From: Bacteroidota bacterium
GTDB lineage: Bacteria; Bacteroidota; Bacteroidia; Flavobacteriales; Weeksellaceae
Length of the DNA stretch: 18,889 nt
Direction: 5' to 3'
NCBI GenBank assembly: GCA_023457935.1
Contig: JAEXBA010000006.1
Location: 1-18,889, forward strand
The position numbers and the translations under genes were made by a program. Of the stretch, positions 1 through 7,870 are shown piece by piece; position 1 is the stretch's first letter; every line of letters starts with the position of its first letter. The notes beneath the pieces were generated by a model, which was not told the origin of the DNA, did no database searches, and saw only the letters and a list, made by a program, of their open reading frames with translations.

Positions 1-2
1 AA

Positions 3-1817
3 ATCAATCAGGTTACCGACAAAACTTTTCTGAAAACCGGCGATCCTTTTGATTTGGATGTTATTAAAGCGGAGAGAGAGCGGATTGACAATTCACTGAA
101 AGAACGCGGTTTCTACTATTTCCATCCGGATAATATTATTGTTCAGGCCGATTCCACGGTGACGGAAGAACCGCGTGTTGAACTTTTGGTAAAACTGAAA
201 AACTCAACGCCGCAGCTGGCAAAGGAACAGTTTACGATTGATAAAACGGTGGTTTATCCCGATTACAGTCTGCAAACTGTCCGTAACCACAAATTTGAAG
301 TACCGACGATTGAAGATACGCTTGCCAATTACGTTCACAATAATTTATACATTGTTGATCCGGAAAGAAATTTCAAACCGAAAATGTTTGACCGTGTTTT
401 CCAGTTTGAGCGCGGCGATTTGTACAACAGAGCCGATCATAATGTAACCCTGAACCGGCTGATCAGTTTGGGTGTTTTCAAGTTTGTGAAGAATGAATTC
501 ATTGTTTCGGATTCGCTTAACAATAAATTTGATGCTTATTATTTACTCACGCCGAGAGAATTTCAGTCACTTCGTGTTGAAGCTTTGGGAAGAAGCAACT
601 CAGCGAATTATGCCGGAAGCGAACTGAATTTAAACTGGACTCACCGGAATATTTTCAAAGGCGCAGAACAGCTGAAAGTTTCGGCTTACGGTTCTTTCGA
701 CTGGCAAATTGGAGGACCGAGAAATGAAAACGAAGAAAAAGGAACCGGAAATATTTTCCGTGCAGGAGCCAATGCGCAGCTTTCGATTCCGAGGATTGTG
801 GCACCGTTCAGATTCAGGTCTTCAAGTGCTTTTGTTCCGAGAACCAATGCAAGTATCGGGTATGAATTTCTGAGCCGGACAAAATGGTACACTTTGCATA
901 ATTTCAATGCGTCGTTTGGTTATCAGTGGAAAGAAAATGTCCGCAAAGAGCATGAGCTTAAAGTTTTTGATGCAACGCTTGTTGCGCCCGCAAAAGTAAC
1001 GCCGCTTTACGATTCTCTTGCTGCCGGAAAACCTTATCTGCAGCGTGTTGTGGAAAAACAGCTGATTTTCGGTCCAACTTATACTTACACCTACACGAAT
1101 ACGATGCTTCCGCGAACCAACACCATTTATTACCGCGGTATGCTTGATCTTTCTGCGAATATCACAGGTTTGGTTACAGGAGCGAATGTGAAAAAAGGCG
1201 ACCAGAAAGAAATCTTTGATATTCCTTTCAGTCAGTATGCAAAAATGGAACACGATTTCCGCTTTTACCACAAGCTGACCGATAAACAGACCATCGCAAC
1301 GAGAGTCATTGCAGGTTTGGCTTATCCGTACGGAAACTCAGAATACATTCCGTTTTCAAGACAGTTTTTTGCTGGCGGAAGTAACAGTGTCCGCGCTTTC
1401 CGTGCGAGAAATCTTGGTCCAGGAAGTTTTGATCCGAGAACGCAGCAGTCGTTTTATTTTGATCAGGCAGGAGATGTGCGGCTTGAACTTAATGCAGAAT
1501 ACCGCGCTCATCTGATGAGATTTCTGAATGTTGCTGTGTTTGCAGATGCCGGAAATGTTTGGTTGGTAAATGAAGATCCGGACCGTCCAGGAGGAAAATT
1601 TTCCAAAGACTGGCTCAGCGAAATTGCAATCGGAGCCGGAGTTGGTTTACGTCTGGATTTTAATATTCTGATTCTGCGACTTGATCTTGCAACGCCATTA
1701 CGGGTTCCGTATTATGAGAAAAACGACCGCTGGACTTTCAATAAATTTGATATCGGCAGCGGGAGCTGGAGACGAGACAATTTAATTTTGAACATCGCCA
1801 TCGGATATCCGTTCTAG
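3..1817 (+). CDS. Omp85/BamA-TamA family outer membrane protein (TamL-like), 5' partial
   Basis: The reading frame is open from the first complete codon of the window, so the gene begins upstream; the in-frame TTG at 54 is not its start. The visible part is about 604 residues. The first 130 or so have the alternating charged and hydrophobic pattern of POTRA domains (for example FLKTGDPFDLD and ERGFYYFHPDNI). The rest is a beta-barrel of many short amphipathic strands. The Omp85 lid-loop motif VRGF appears as VRAF at 1389-1400, preceded by FAGGSNS. The protein ends in an aromatic residue (AIGYPF), as outer-membrane barrels usually do. In Bacteroidota such proteins are commonly the lipoprotein TamL, which works with TamB in outer-membrane assembly; the lipoprotein signal would lie outside the window. 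The next gene starts 1 base after the stop, so they are probably co-transcribed. The family is secure; TamL rather than another Omp85 member is inferred. Confidence 0.88.
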   Translation: MNQVTDKTFLKTGDPFDLDVIKAERERIDNSLKERGFYYFHPDNIIVQADSTVTEEPRVELLVKLKNSTPQLAKEQFTIDKTVVYPDYSLQTVRNHKFEVPTIEDTLANYVHNNLYIVDPERNFKPKMFDRVFQFERGDLYNRADHNVTLNRLISLGVFKFVKNEFIVSDSLNNKFDAYYLLTPREFQSLRVEALGRSNSANYAGSELNLNWTHRNIFKGAEQLKVSAYGSFDWQIGGPRNENEEKGTGNIFRAGANAQLSIPRIVAPFRFRSSSAFVPRTNASIGYEFLSRTKWYTLHNFNASFGYQWKENVRKEHELKVFDATLVAPAKVTPLYDSLAAGKPYLQRVVEKQLIFGPTYTYTYTNTMLPRTNTIYYRGMLDLSANITGLVTGANVKKGDQKEIFDIPFSQYAKMEHDFRFYHKLTDKQTIATRVIAGLAYPYGNSEYIPFSRQFFAGGSNSVRAFRARNLGPGSFDPRTQQSFYFDQAGDVRLELNAEYRAHLMRFLNVAVFADAGNVWLVNEDPDRPGGKFSKDWLSEIAIGAGVGLRLDFNILILRLDLATPLRVPYYEKNDRWTFNKFDIGSGSWRRDNLILNIAIGYPF

Positions 1818-1818
1818 A

Positions 1819-2742
1819 ATGATTGAAAAACTAAAATTTTTCTGGGAAACAATCCGTGATACAGCAAAAGAATTCTCCGCTTCTCCTGCGATGCGTTACT
1901 CTGCAAGTTTGGCGTATTCCGCAATTTTTGCCATTCCGGGTTTGCTGATTATCGTGATTTGGATTGCCGGATATTTCTTTGGTGAAAAGGCGATTCAGGG
2001 AGAAATCAGCGCGCAGATTGCCGGTTTTATGGGAACGGATGTTGCCAAAAGCATCGAGGAAATGATTACCAATTCCTTAATTGACCGCGACAGTCTGATT
2101 ATGAAAATCATCGGAATTGTATCATTGGTTTTTGGTGCAACCGCTTTGTTTTTTCAGCTTCAGAAATCCCTGAATGAACTTTGGGAAGTGGAATCTGCTC
2201 CCAAAAAAGCAATTTTGAAATTCCTTCTGGACAGAGCCAATTCTTTCGGGATGATTCTGGTTCTCGGTTTTCTTCTGATGATTACAATGGTTCTTACGTC
2301 GGTACTTAGTTATTTCAGCGATCTGCTCGCAAGAACATTCGGTATGGATCTGCTTTATTTTTCAGAAATTGCTAATTTTGCCATCGGATTTTTGGTCGTG
2401 ATGACGCTTTTTGCATTGATGTTCAAAGTGCTTCCCGACGCAGAAATTCAGTGGAAATCGGTTTGGACAGGCGCATTTCTCACTACAGTTCTGTTCACTT
2501 TGGGAAAATATCTGTTGAGCATGTATTTCCGGGAAGTGAAACCGTCATCAGTTTACGGAACATCGGGAACTGTGATTCTGATTATGATGTGGGTGAATTA
2601 CAGCTGTGCGCTTATTTTTTTCGGAGCCATTTATACGAAAGTATACACACGAAAAAAAGGGTTGAAAATCCAACCGTCGCCACACGCAAAATGGAGCGCC
2701 GCAAAACTCTATAAAGATTCATTGAAAAACGAAACCGCATAG
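1819..2742 (+). CDS. YihY/BrkB family inner-membrane protein
   Basis: This 307-residue protein has about six membrane segments, near residues 25-50, 92-115, 138-163, 182-206, 213-233 and 244-270. It carries the family signature LNELWEVE after the second segment and a YGTSGTVILIMMWV stretch before the last. The family (once called ribonuclease BN or virulence factor BrkB) consists of integral inner-membrane proteins of unsettled function. The old tRNA-processing name came from a misassignment and should not be carried over. The ATG lies 1 base after the stop of the Omp85 gene, which suggests coupled translation. The C-terminal 40 residues are basic and probably cytoplasmic. Length is normal for the family. 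Confidence 0.9.
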   Translation: MIEKLKFFWETIRDTAKEFSASPAMRYSASLAYSAIFAIPGLLIIVIWIAGYFFGEKAIQGEISAQIAGFMGTDVAKSIEEMITNSLIDRDSLIMKIIGIVSLVFGATALFFQLQKSLNELWEVESAPKKAILKFLLDRANSFGMILVLGFLLMITMVLTSVLSYFSDLLARTFGMDLLYFSEIANFAIGFLVVMTLFALMFKVLPDAEIQWKSVWTGAFLTTVLFTLGKYLLSMYFREVKPSSVYGTSGTVILIMMWVNYSCALIFFGAIYTKVYTRKKGLKIQPSPHAKWSAAKLYKDSLKNETA

Positions 2743-2747
2743 CAATT

Positions 2748-3971
2748 TTGACTGAAACTAATTCAAACCGAAAGAAAATCATCATCATCGGAGGCGGTGC
2801 AGCCGGTTTTTTCTGTGCAGCAAATCTGGATGAAACAAAATTTGAGGTCAAAATTCTTGAACAGAATTCCGATGTTCTGCAAAAAGTGAAAATTTCCGGC
2901 GGCGGAAGATGCAATGTTACTCATGCGTGCTTCGATCCGCGTGAACTTGTTCAGTTTTACCCGCGAGGAAACAAAGAACTGATGAGTGTTTTCAGCAAAT
3001 TTCAACCAGGCGATACAATGGATTGGTTCGATCAACGAAAAATTACGTTGAAGATTGAAAACGACAACAGAATTTTCCCGGAAAGCAATTCTTCACAGAC
3101 GATTATTGATGCTTTTCTCAATGAAATTAATGAAAAAAAGTTTGAAATAAACACAAAAACTTCAGTAAAGGAAATTCAGAGGAAAGAAAGCGGCTTTCTC
3201 ATTCTGACCAATAACGGCGAGTTTGAAGCGGATTATGTTGTTTATACCACCGGAAGTTCACCGAAATCACTGAAAATTCTGGAAAACCTTGGACATAAAA
3301 CTGTTCCTGCCGTTCCTTCACTTTTTACCTTCAATATTAAAGATGGACTGCTGAAAGATTTGCCCGGAACTTCCTTTGATTATGCAGAAGTTTCCATTCC
3401 GAAACTCAAAACTGATGAAAGCGGCCCGCTCCTGATTACACATTGGGGGCTTTCCGGACCGGCAATTCTGAAGATTTCTGCATGGAAAGCGCGAGAACTT
3501 TTCGATTTGAATTACCGTTTTGAATTTGTGGTGAATTTTATCGGAAAAACCATTTACGAAGCCGAAGCTTTATTCATAGAATTCAAGGACAACAATCCGA
3601 AAAAATCCGTTGGACAAAGCAAAATTTTTGATGTCACGAACCGTTTCTGGAACAAACTTCTGGAGATTTCCAAAGTGAATCCGGAAAAGCAGATTGCCAA
3701 TATTTCAGGTAAGGAAATGAAAACCATTCTGGAAAATTTGTGCAGAAAATCCTTTCAGGTTGAAGGGAAATCAACATTCAAAGATGAATTTGTAACAGCG
3801 GGCGGCATTGAGCTGAAAGAAATCAATTTCAAAAATATGTCATCCAAAATCCTTAATAATTTCTACATCGCAGGAGAAGTTCTGAACATTGATGCAGTAA
3901 CAGGCGGTTTCAATTTTCAGGCATGCTGGAGCGAAGCTTGGCTGATTGCGCAGGATTTAAATTCAAAATGA
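2748..3971 (+). CDS. HI0933/YhiN (BaiN-like) family NAD(P)/FAD-dependent oxidoreductase
   Basis: A 407-residue flavoprotein. An N-terminal dinucleotide-binding site (IIIIGGGAAGFFCA, residues about 11-24) is followed by KISGGGRCNVT, a signature of the HI0933 family. The C-terminal motif EVLNIDAVTGGFNFQ closes the FAD site and is equally diagnostic. These are soluble enzymes predicted to bind FAD and NAD(P); no specific substrate can be read from the sequence. The best start is a TTG at 2748, because no ATG or GTG lies in frame between it and the Rossmann motif. It begins 5 bases after the YihY stop, so the gene appears to be the third in a run with the Omp85 and YihY genes. A bile-acid enzyme name (BaiN) is often transferred to these proteins, but nothing here supports that role. 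Confidence 0.9.
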   Translation: MTETNSNRKKIIIIGGGAAGFFCAANLDETKFEVKILEQNSDVLQKVKISGGGRCNVTHACFDPRELVQFYPRGNKELMSVFSKFQPGDTMDWFDQRKITLKIENDNRIFPESNSSQTIIDAFLNEINEKKFEINTKTSVKEIQRKESGFLILTNNGEFEADYVVYTTGSSPKSLKILENLGHKTVPAVPSLFTFNIKDGLLKDLPGTSFDYAEVSIPKLKTDESGPLLITHWGLSGPAILKISAWKARELFDLNYRFEFVVNFIGKTIYEAEALFIEFKDNNPKKSVGQSKIFDVTNRFWNKLLEISKVNPEKQIANISGKEMKTILENLCRKSFQVEGKSTFKDEFVTAGGIELKEINFKNMSSKILNNFYIAGEVLNIDAVTGGFNFQACWSEAWLIAQDLNSK

Positions 3972-3987
3972 GAAAATAAAGTCTTTG

Positions 3988-4664
3988 ATGAAAACAGTAA
4001 TATTTCTTTTGTTATTCTTGGTCAGTTTTAATGGTTTGGGACAGGAAATCGGTCTGACTCTTTGATTAAAACTTCTTTGGACACAATTGCTGTGTTTCCG
4101 GACGGCCAACATGTTTTCAGGAATCTGATTTCCCAAAATTTCAGAATGGATCTTGTAGAAGGCAGCGGAAAAATTCACAGCGAATTAACTTTTGTAGTGG
4201 AAAGAGACGGCAGTATTTCTGATATCAAAGCAACCGGTGAAAACGAGTCTTTCAACAAAGAGGCAATTTCTGCAGTTTCGAAAATTACAAAGAAATGGAT
4301 TCCCGCTGAATTAAACGGAGAAAAAGTAAGATACAGATTTAGAGTGCCTTTAGACATAACTTTTCAGGACGCCTTACCACCGGCGGAATTTCCGCAAGGC
4401 GAAGACGTGTTTAAAAGCCTCATTGCCACTAACCTGCGAAAGGACAAAATAAAAAGCAGCGGTGTAGAAGAGTGTGTAATAACCTTCGTTGTCGGAACGG
4501 ATGGCAGGATTTCACAAATAAGAACTTCAGGAAAAAACAGGATTTTTAATAAAGAAGTTTTGCGTGCGGTTTCAAAAATAAACCAAAAATGGAATCCAAA
4601 ACTGCTGCGGGAACTTCCAGTTCCAAGTCCGGTCACCATCTTGTTTACAATGAATTTTCCTTAG
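3988..4664 (+). CDS. Secreted protein with two tandem TonB C-terminal-like domains, frameshifted near the signal peptide
   Basis: An ATG at 3988 opens a typical signal peptide (MKTVIFLLLFLVSFNGLGQE) that runs into a TGA at 4063-4065. The rest of the protein lies in another frame, open from 4032 to the TAG at 4662. One missing base around 4050-4060 would join the frames smoothly (signal peptide, then GQEIG-SDSLIKTS). The body holds two copies of a domain of about 95 residues. Copy 1 contains TFVVERDGSISDI, then AVSKITKKW; copy 2 contains TFVVGTDGRISQI, then AVSKINQKW. This is the layout of TonB_C domains in flavobacterial proteins often labelled energy transducer TonB. There is no proline-rich spanner, and the N-terminus looks like a cleavable signal, so a role as a true TonB is doubtful; a periplasmic protein is more likely. 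Downstream translation could also restart at the TTG at 4062, which overlaps the TGA. Whether this is a sequencing error, a pseudogene or recoding cannot be decided here. Confidence 0.72.
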
Positions 4665-4680
4665 ATAATTTAGAATAATC

Positions 4681-4716
4681 AGAGTTTTTTATACCGTCTG
4701 GAAAACTCTTTTTTTT
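4681..4716 (+). terminator. Rho-independent terminator after the TonB_C gene
   Basis: The 8-base stem AGAGTTTT (4681-4688) pairs with AAAACTCT (4702-4709). The loop has 13 bases, and a T run follows to 4716. It lies 17 bases after the plus-strand stop. The hairpin overlaps the last codons of the convergent DUF2809 gene. The minus-strand side has no T run, so it should work mainly for the plus strand. Confidence 0.6.
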
Positions 4717-5075
4717 GTGATCATCCACAAAATAGCGCAACCAACCGCGTAACACAGAATATCAATCCACGAGAAGGAATTACCGATAACAATATGCTGC
4801 CAGCTTCCGGGCCTGAAACCCAAAAGGTCAGCAACTTTAAAATACTGCAGAACCTCAACAGTTACAGAGAATAAAAATATTCCCGTGATCAGAATTGTTC
4901 TCTTCTTCACTTCAAAAAAGGAAAGGATAAAAGTGTAAATAAGTATGACGACAAGAACATCACCCAGAAATGCACGGACAAAAAAAATATCCTTAAAAAC
5001 GGTGGCGATGGACAGTTCTGTTATAAAAACAATTGCAGTTACCAAGAAATATTTCCAACTGAACCTCAGCTTCAC
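4689..5075 (-). CDS. DUF2809 family membrane protein
   Basis: With the GTG at 5075 as start the product is 128 residues, beginning (M)KLRFSWKYFLV. It has four membrane segments, near residues 8-25, 33-53, 58-78 and 102-118. The pattern FLGDVLVVILIY after the first segment and the SWIDILCYAVG segment near the end fit DUF2809, a small family of predicted inner-membrane proteins of unknown function. A longer reading from a TTG at 5105 is possible. I prefer the GTG because it overlaps the stop of the preceding small ORF as GTGA, the classic arrangement for coupled translation, and because it places the start just before the first membrane segment. It is the last gene of a mutS - small ORF - DUF2809 run. 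Confidence 0.78.
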   Translation of the reverse strand: MKLRFSWKYFLVTAIVFITELSIATVFKDIFFVRAFLGDVLVVILIYTFILSFFEVKKRTILITGIFLFSVTVEVLQYFKVADLLGFRPGSWQHIVIGNSFSWIDILCYAVGCAILWMITKKRVFQTV

Positions 5076-5191
5076 TTTTGCAGGAGTTTTCTGATCAGTT
5101 TCCAAACCAAAAAAAGAAGTACAGCCAATGCTGCGAATGACAGCAGTTGGATTAAAAATAAATCTGCGCGAAATTTTTCTAAAAGTTCCAT
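5072..5191 (-). CDS. 39-residue single-span membrane microprotein between mutS and DUF2809
   Basis: This short ORF runs from the ATG at 5191 to the TGA at 5074-5072. It starts 4 bases after the mutS stop, and its stop overlaps the GTG start of DUF2809 (GTGA). The product has an acidic start (MELLEKFRAD), one hydrophobic span of about 19 residues (12-30, including LLSFAALAVLLFLVW) and a basic tail (KLIRKLLQK). That charge pattern predicts one helix in the inner membrane with the C-terminus in the cytoplasm. I recognise no family. Position and overlaps argue that it is translated; a role as a partner of the DUF2809 protein is inference only. Confidence 0.6.
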   Translation of the reverse strand: MELLEKFRADLFLIQLLSFAALAVLLFLVWKLIRKLLQK

Positions 5192-5195
5192 AAAA

Positions 5196-7781
5196 CTATT
5201 TTCCTATCAGTTTCTTAATCGAGTTCAGTTTCATCAGCGCTTCAATCGGCGTTAAAGTATTGATGTCTATTTTCGTCAGTTCTTCACGGATATTTTCCAG
5301 AACAGGATCGTCAAGCTGGAAAAATGAAAGCTGAAGGTTTTCTTCGGTAACCCTTTTGATTTTATCTGAAGAACCGCTTTGCGAACGGCTTTCTTCAAGC
5401 GTTTTGAGAATTTCATTGGCACGGTTTACCACTTTTGAAGGCATTCCCGCCAGTTTCGCCACATGAATACCGAAACTGTGTTCACTTCCTCCCGAAACCA
5501 GCTTTCTGAGGAAAATAATATTGCCCTTGTTTTCCTGAATGGAAACGTGAAAATTTTTGATTCTCTCAAAATTCAGCGTCATTTCATTCAGTTCATGATA
5601 ATGCGTGGCGAAAAGTGTTTTTGCCTGTGTTGGATGCTGATGAAGATATTCCGCAATGGCCCATGCAATGGAAACTCCGTCGTAAGTTGAAGTTCCGCGA
5701 CCGATTTCATCGAGAAGAATCAGGCTTCGTTCAGAAATATTGTTGAGAATATTGGCCGCTTCATTCATTTCCACCATAAAGGTTGATTCGCCGGCGGAAA
5801 TATTGTCGCTTGCGCCAACTCTTGTAAAGATTTTGTCCAGAATTCCAATTTCTGCATGTTTCGCCGGAACAAAACTTCCAATCTGAGCCAAAAGACAGAC
5901 AATTGCCGTCTGACGGAGAATTGCAGATTTACCTGCCATATTCGGTCCGGTTACCATGATAATCTGCTGCGAATCTTTATCCAGAAAGATGTCATTCGGA
6001 ATATATTTTTCTCCTAAAGGAAGCGCATTTTCGATAATCGGATGTCTTGCTTCCTGTAAATCAACAGCATAACCGTCATTCAGAACCGGCCTTGTATAAC
6101 TCTCAGTAACAGCAAGTTCACTCAATCCAACCGCAACATCCAACTGTGCAATAATCTGCGAATTCTCCTGAATCTGATCAATATAATTCATCACACGATC
6201 ACAGGTTTTGCGGTACAGCTGATGTTCAAGAACTGAAATCTTCTCTTCGGCTCCAAGAATCTGCGTTTCGTATTCTTTCAGTTCTTCAGTAATGTAGCGT
6301 TCTGCATTCACCAAAGTCTGTTTACGGATCCATTCAGCCGGAACTTTGTCTTTATGCGTGTTCCGAACTTCAATATAGTAGCCGAAAACATTGTTGAAAT
6401 CAATCTTTAAAGAAGAAATTCCGGTTCTCTCAATTTCACGCTGACACATTTCGTCCAGGAAACCTTTTCCTTTGCTTTGCAGATTCCGCAAACGGTCCAG
6501 TTCTTCATCAACATTTTCTCTGATGACATTTCCTTTTGCAATGTTTACGGGCAGTTCATCGTTAAGATTTTCCTGCAGATAAACAGTTAGTTCTTCAAGA
6601 TTATTCAGTGGCTCAATCCACGCCATCGTATCATGAAAACCGCCCAATAACGACTTGATTTGATGGATATTAACCAAACTTTGCCTTAAATAACCCAGCT
6701 CTTTCGGACTGATTTTTTCCGAGGCGAGCTTTCCCATAAGACGGTCCAGATCTGAAATCGCCTTCAGCAAACCGGAAATATCGTATTTCAGCTGATCATG
6801 TTCATTCATAAAATCAACAAGCGAAAGGCGTCTGTTAATTTCGTTAACCGATTTCAGCGGCATAATAATCCTGCGGCGAAGCAGTCTTCCACCCATTGGC
6901 GTAGAAGTTTTATCGATAATATCGAGCAGCGATTTTCCCTGAGGATTAGACGGATATACGATTTCAAGGTTCCGCAGCGTAAATGCATCCATCATCAGAA
7001 AATCTTCCTGAGGAATCACCTGAATTTTCGTAATATGCTGTAAAAGTGAATGATGTGTATCTTCAACAAGATAAGCAAAAATGGCGCCTGCGGCTGTAAT
7101 GGCCAGTTTCTTTTCTTCAACACCGAACCCCTTCAGGGAACCCGTTTTGAAATGGTTCGTAAGCTTTTCATACGCAAAACTGTGCTGATATGCCCAGTCT
7201 TCAAGCTTGAAAACACTCCGGTTTTTCAGCTGTTCCGGAAGCGGCGTACTGCGCTGGTAAATGATTTCGCTTGGGTCAAAAGTGTGCACAATGTGCAGCA
7301 GTTTGTCCAGATTTCCTTCTGAAACCAACAGTTCGCCGGTTGAAATATCTACGAGAGCAATTCCGTACTGTTCTTTTGATTTGTGAAGCGAAAGCAGAAA
7401 ATTATTCTTCTTGGAATTCAGAACCTGATCGCTGAACGTTACTCCAGGAGTTACCAGTTCTGTAACACCGCGTTTTACAATTCCTTTTACGGATTTTGGA
7501 TCTTCAAGCTGATCGCAGATTGCAACGCGCAAACCGGCACGAACCAGTTTTGGCAGATACGAATCCAATGAATGATGCGGGAATCCGGCAAGCTCGGTAT
7601 TTTCCTCACCGGATCCGCGCTTGGTAAGAGCAATTCCAAGAATCTGCGAAGTTCTCACCGCATCCTGTCCGAAAGTTTCGTAGAAATCGCCCACACGGAA
7701 CAGCAGAAGCGCATCAGGATATTTCGCCTTAATGCTGTTGTACTGCTTCATTAACGGAGTTTCTTTCTTCTCTTTGGCCAT
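5196..7781 (-). CDS. mutS: DNA mismatch repair protein MutS
   Basis: A full-length MutS1 of 861 residues, the usual size. The mismatch-wedging motif GDFYE is at residues 31-35, with the inserting Phe33 and Glu35. The ATPase domain has Walker A GPNMAGKS near residue 610, then STFMVEM, Walker B LILLDEIGRGTSTYDG and the ATHYHEL switch. The C-terminal helix-turn-helix dimer region is present, ending IKKLIGK. I chose the ATG at 7781 (MAKEKKETPLMKQY), which matches where MutS proteins normally begin; the frame stays open to 7865, but those 28 codons look like non-coding leader. MutS binds mismatches and small loops as a dimer and uses ATP to recruit MutL; no mutL is in this window. Two small membrane-protein genes follow in the same direction with no gap, an unusual grouping with no obvious functional link. 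Confidence 0.97.
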   Translation of the reverse strand: MAKEKKETPLMKQYNSIKAKYPDALLLFRVGDFYETFGQDAVRTSQILGIALTKRGSGEENTELAGFPHHSLDSYLPKLVRAGLRVAICDQLEDPKSVKGIVKRGVTELVTPGVTFSDQVLNSKKNNFLLSLHKSKEQYGIALVDISTGELLVSEGNLDKLLHIVHTFDPSEIIYQRSTPLPEQLKNRSVFKLEDWAYQHSFAYEKLTNHFKTGSLKGFGVEEKKLAITAAGAIFAYLVEDTHHSLLQHITKIQVIPQEDFLMMDAFTLRNLEIVYPSNPQGKSLLDIIDKTSTPMGGRLLRRRIIMPLKSVNEINRRLSLVDFMNEHDQLKYDISGLLKAISDLDRLMGKLASEKISPKELGYLRQSLVNIHQIKSLLGGFHDTMAWIEPLNNLEELTVYLQENLNDELPVNIAKGNVIRENVDEELDRLRNLQSKGKGFLDEMCQREIERTGISSLKIDFNNVFGYYIEVRNTHKDKVPAEWIRKQTLVNAERYITEELKEYETQILGAEEKISVLEHQLYRKTCDRVMNYIDQIQENSQIIAQLDVAVGLSELAVTESYTRPVLNDGYAVDLQEARHPIIENALPLGEKYIPNDIFLDKDSQQIIMVTGPNMAGKSAILRQTAIVCLLAQIGSFVPAKHAEIGILDKIFTRVGASDNISAGESTFMVEMNEAANILNNISERSLILLDEIGRGTSTYDGVSIAWAIAEYLHQHPTQAKTLFATHYHELNEMTLNFERIKNFHVSIQENKGNIIFLRKLVSGGSEHSFGIHVAKLAGMPSKVVNRANEILKTLEESRSQSGSSDKIKRVTEENLQLSFFQLDDPVLENIREELTKIDINTLTPIEALMKLNSIKKLIGK

Positions 7782-7870
7782 TTTGCTGAATTCGGAGGGT
7801 AAAAATACAAAATTCGGGGCGAGCACCGAAAAACTGTAAATGCTTATTTTCGCATAATTATTCATCAGAA
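7782..7870. promoter_or_regulatory. Divergent promoter region between mutS and the bestrophin gene
   Basis: This 89-base spacer separates two divergent genes and must hold both promoters. On the minus strand TATTTTTA (complement of 7800-7807) resembles the Bacteroidota -7 box TAnnTTTG and would give a leader of about 12 bases for mutS. On the plus strand TATTTTCG (7845-7852) is a one-mismatch match that would give a similarly short leader for the channel gene. I found no convincing -33 TTTG at the right spacing for either. Confidence 0.3.

Noticed and set aside
822..1271. Minus-strand ORF of 149 codons inside the Omp85 gene
   Set aside because: It is fully inside a clear coding gene on the other strand and has no domain pattern.
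5073..5105. TTG at 5105 as the start of the DUF2809 gene (138 residues)
   Set aside because: The extra residues METDQKTPAK lie inside the small membrane ORF; the GTG at 5075 overlaps that ORF's stop and sits just before the first membrane helix.
7782..7865. An 889-residue MutS starting at 7865
   Set aside because: The extra 28 codons do not resemble a MutS N-terminus and occupy the divergent promoter region; MAKEKKETPLMKQY at 7781 does.
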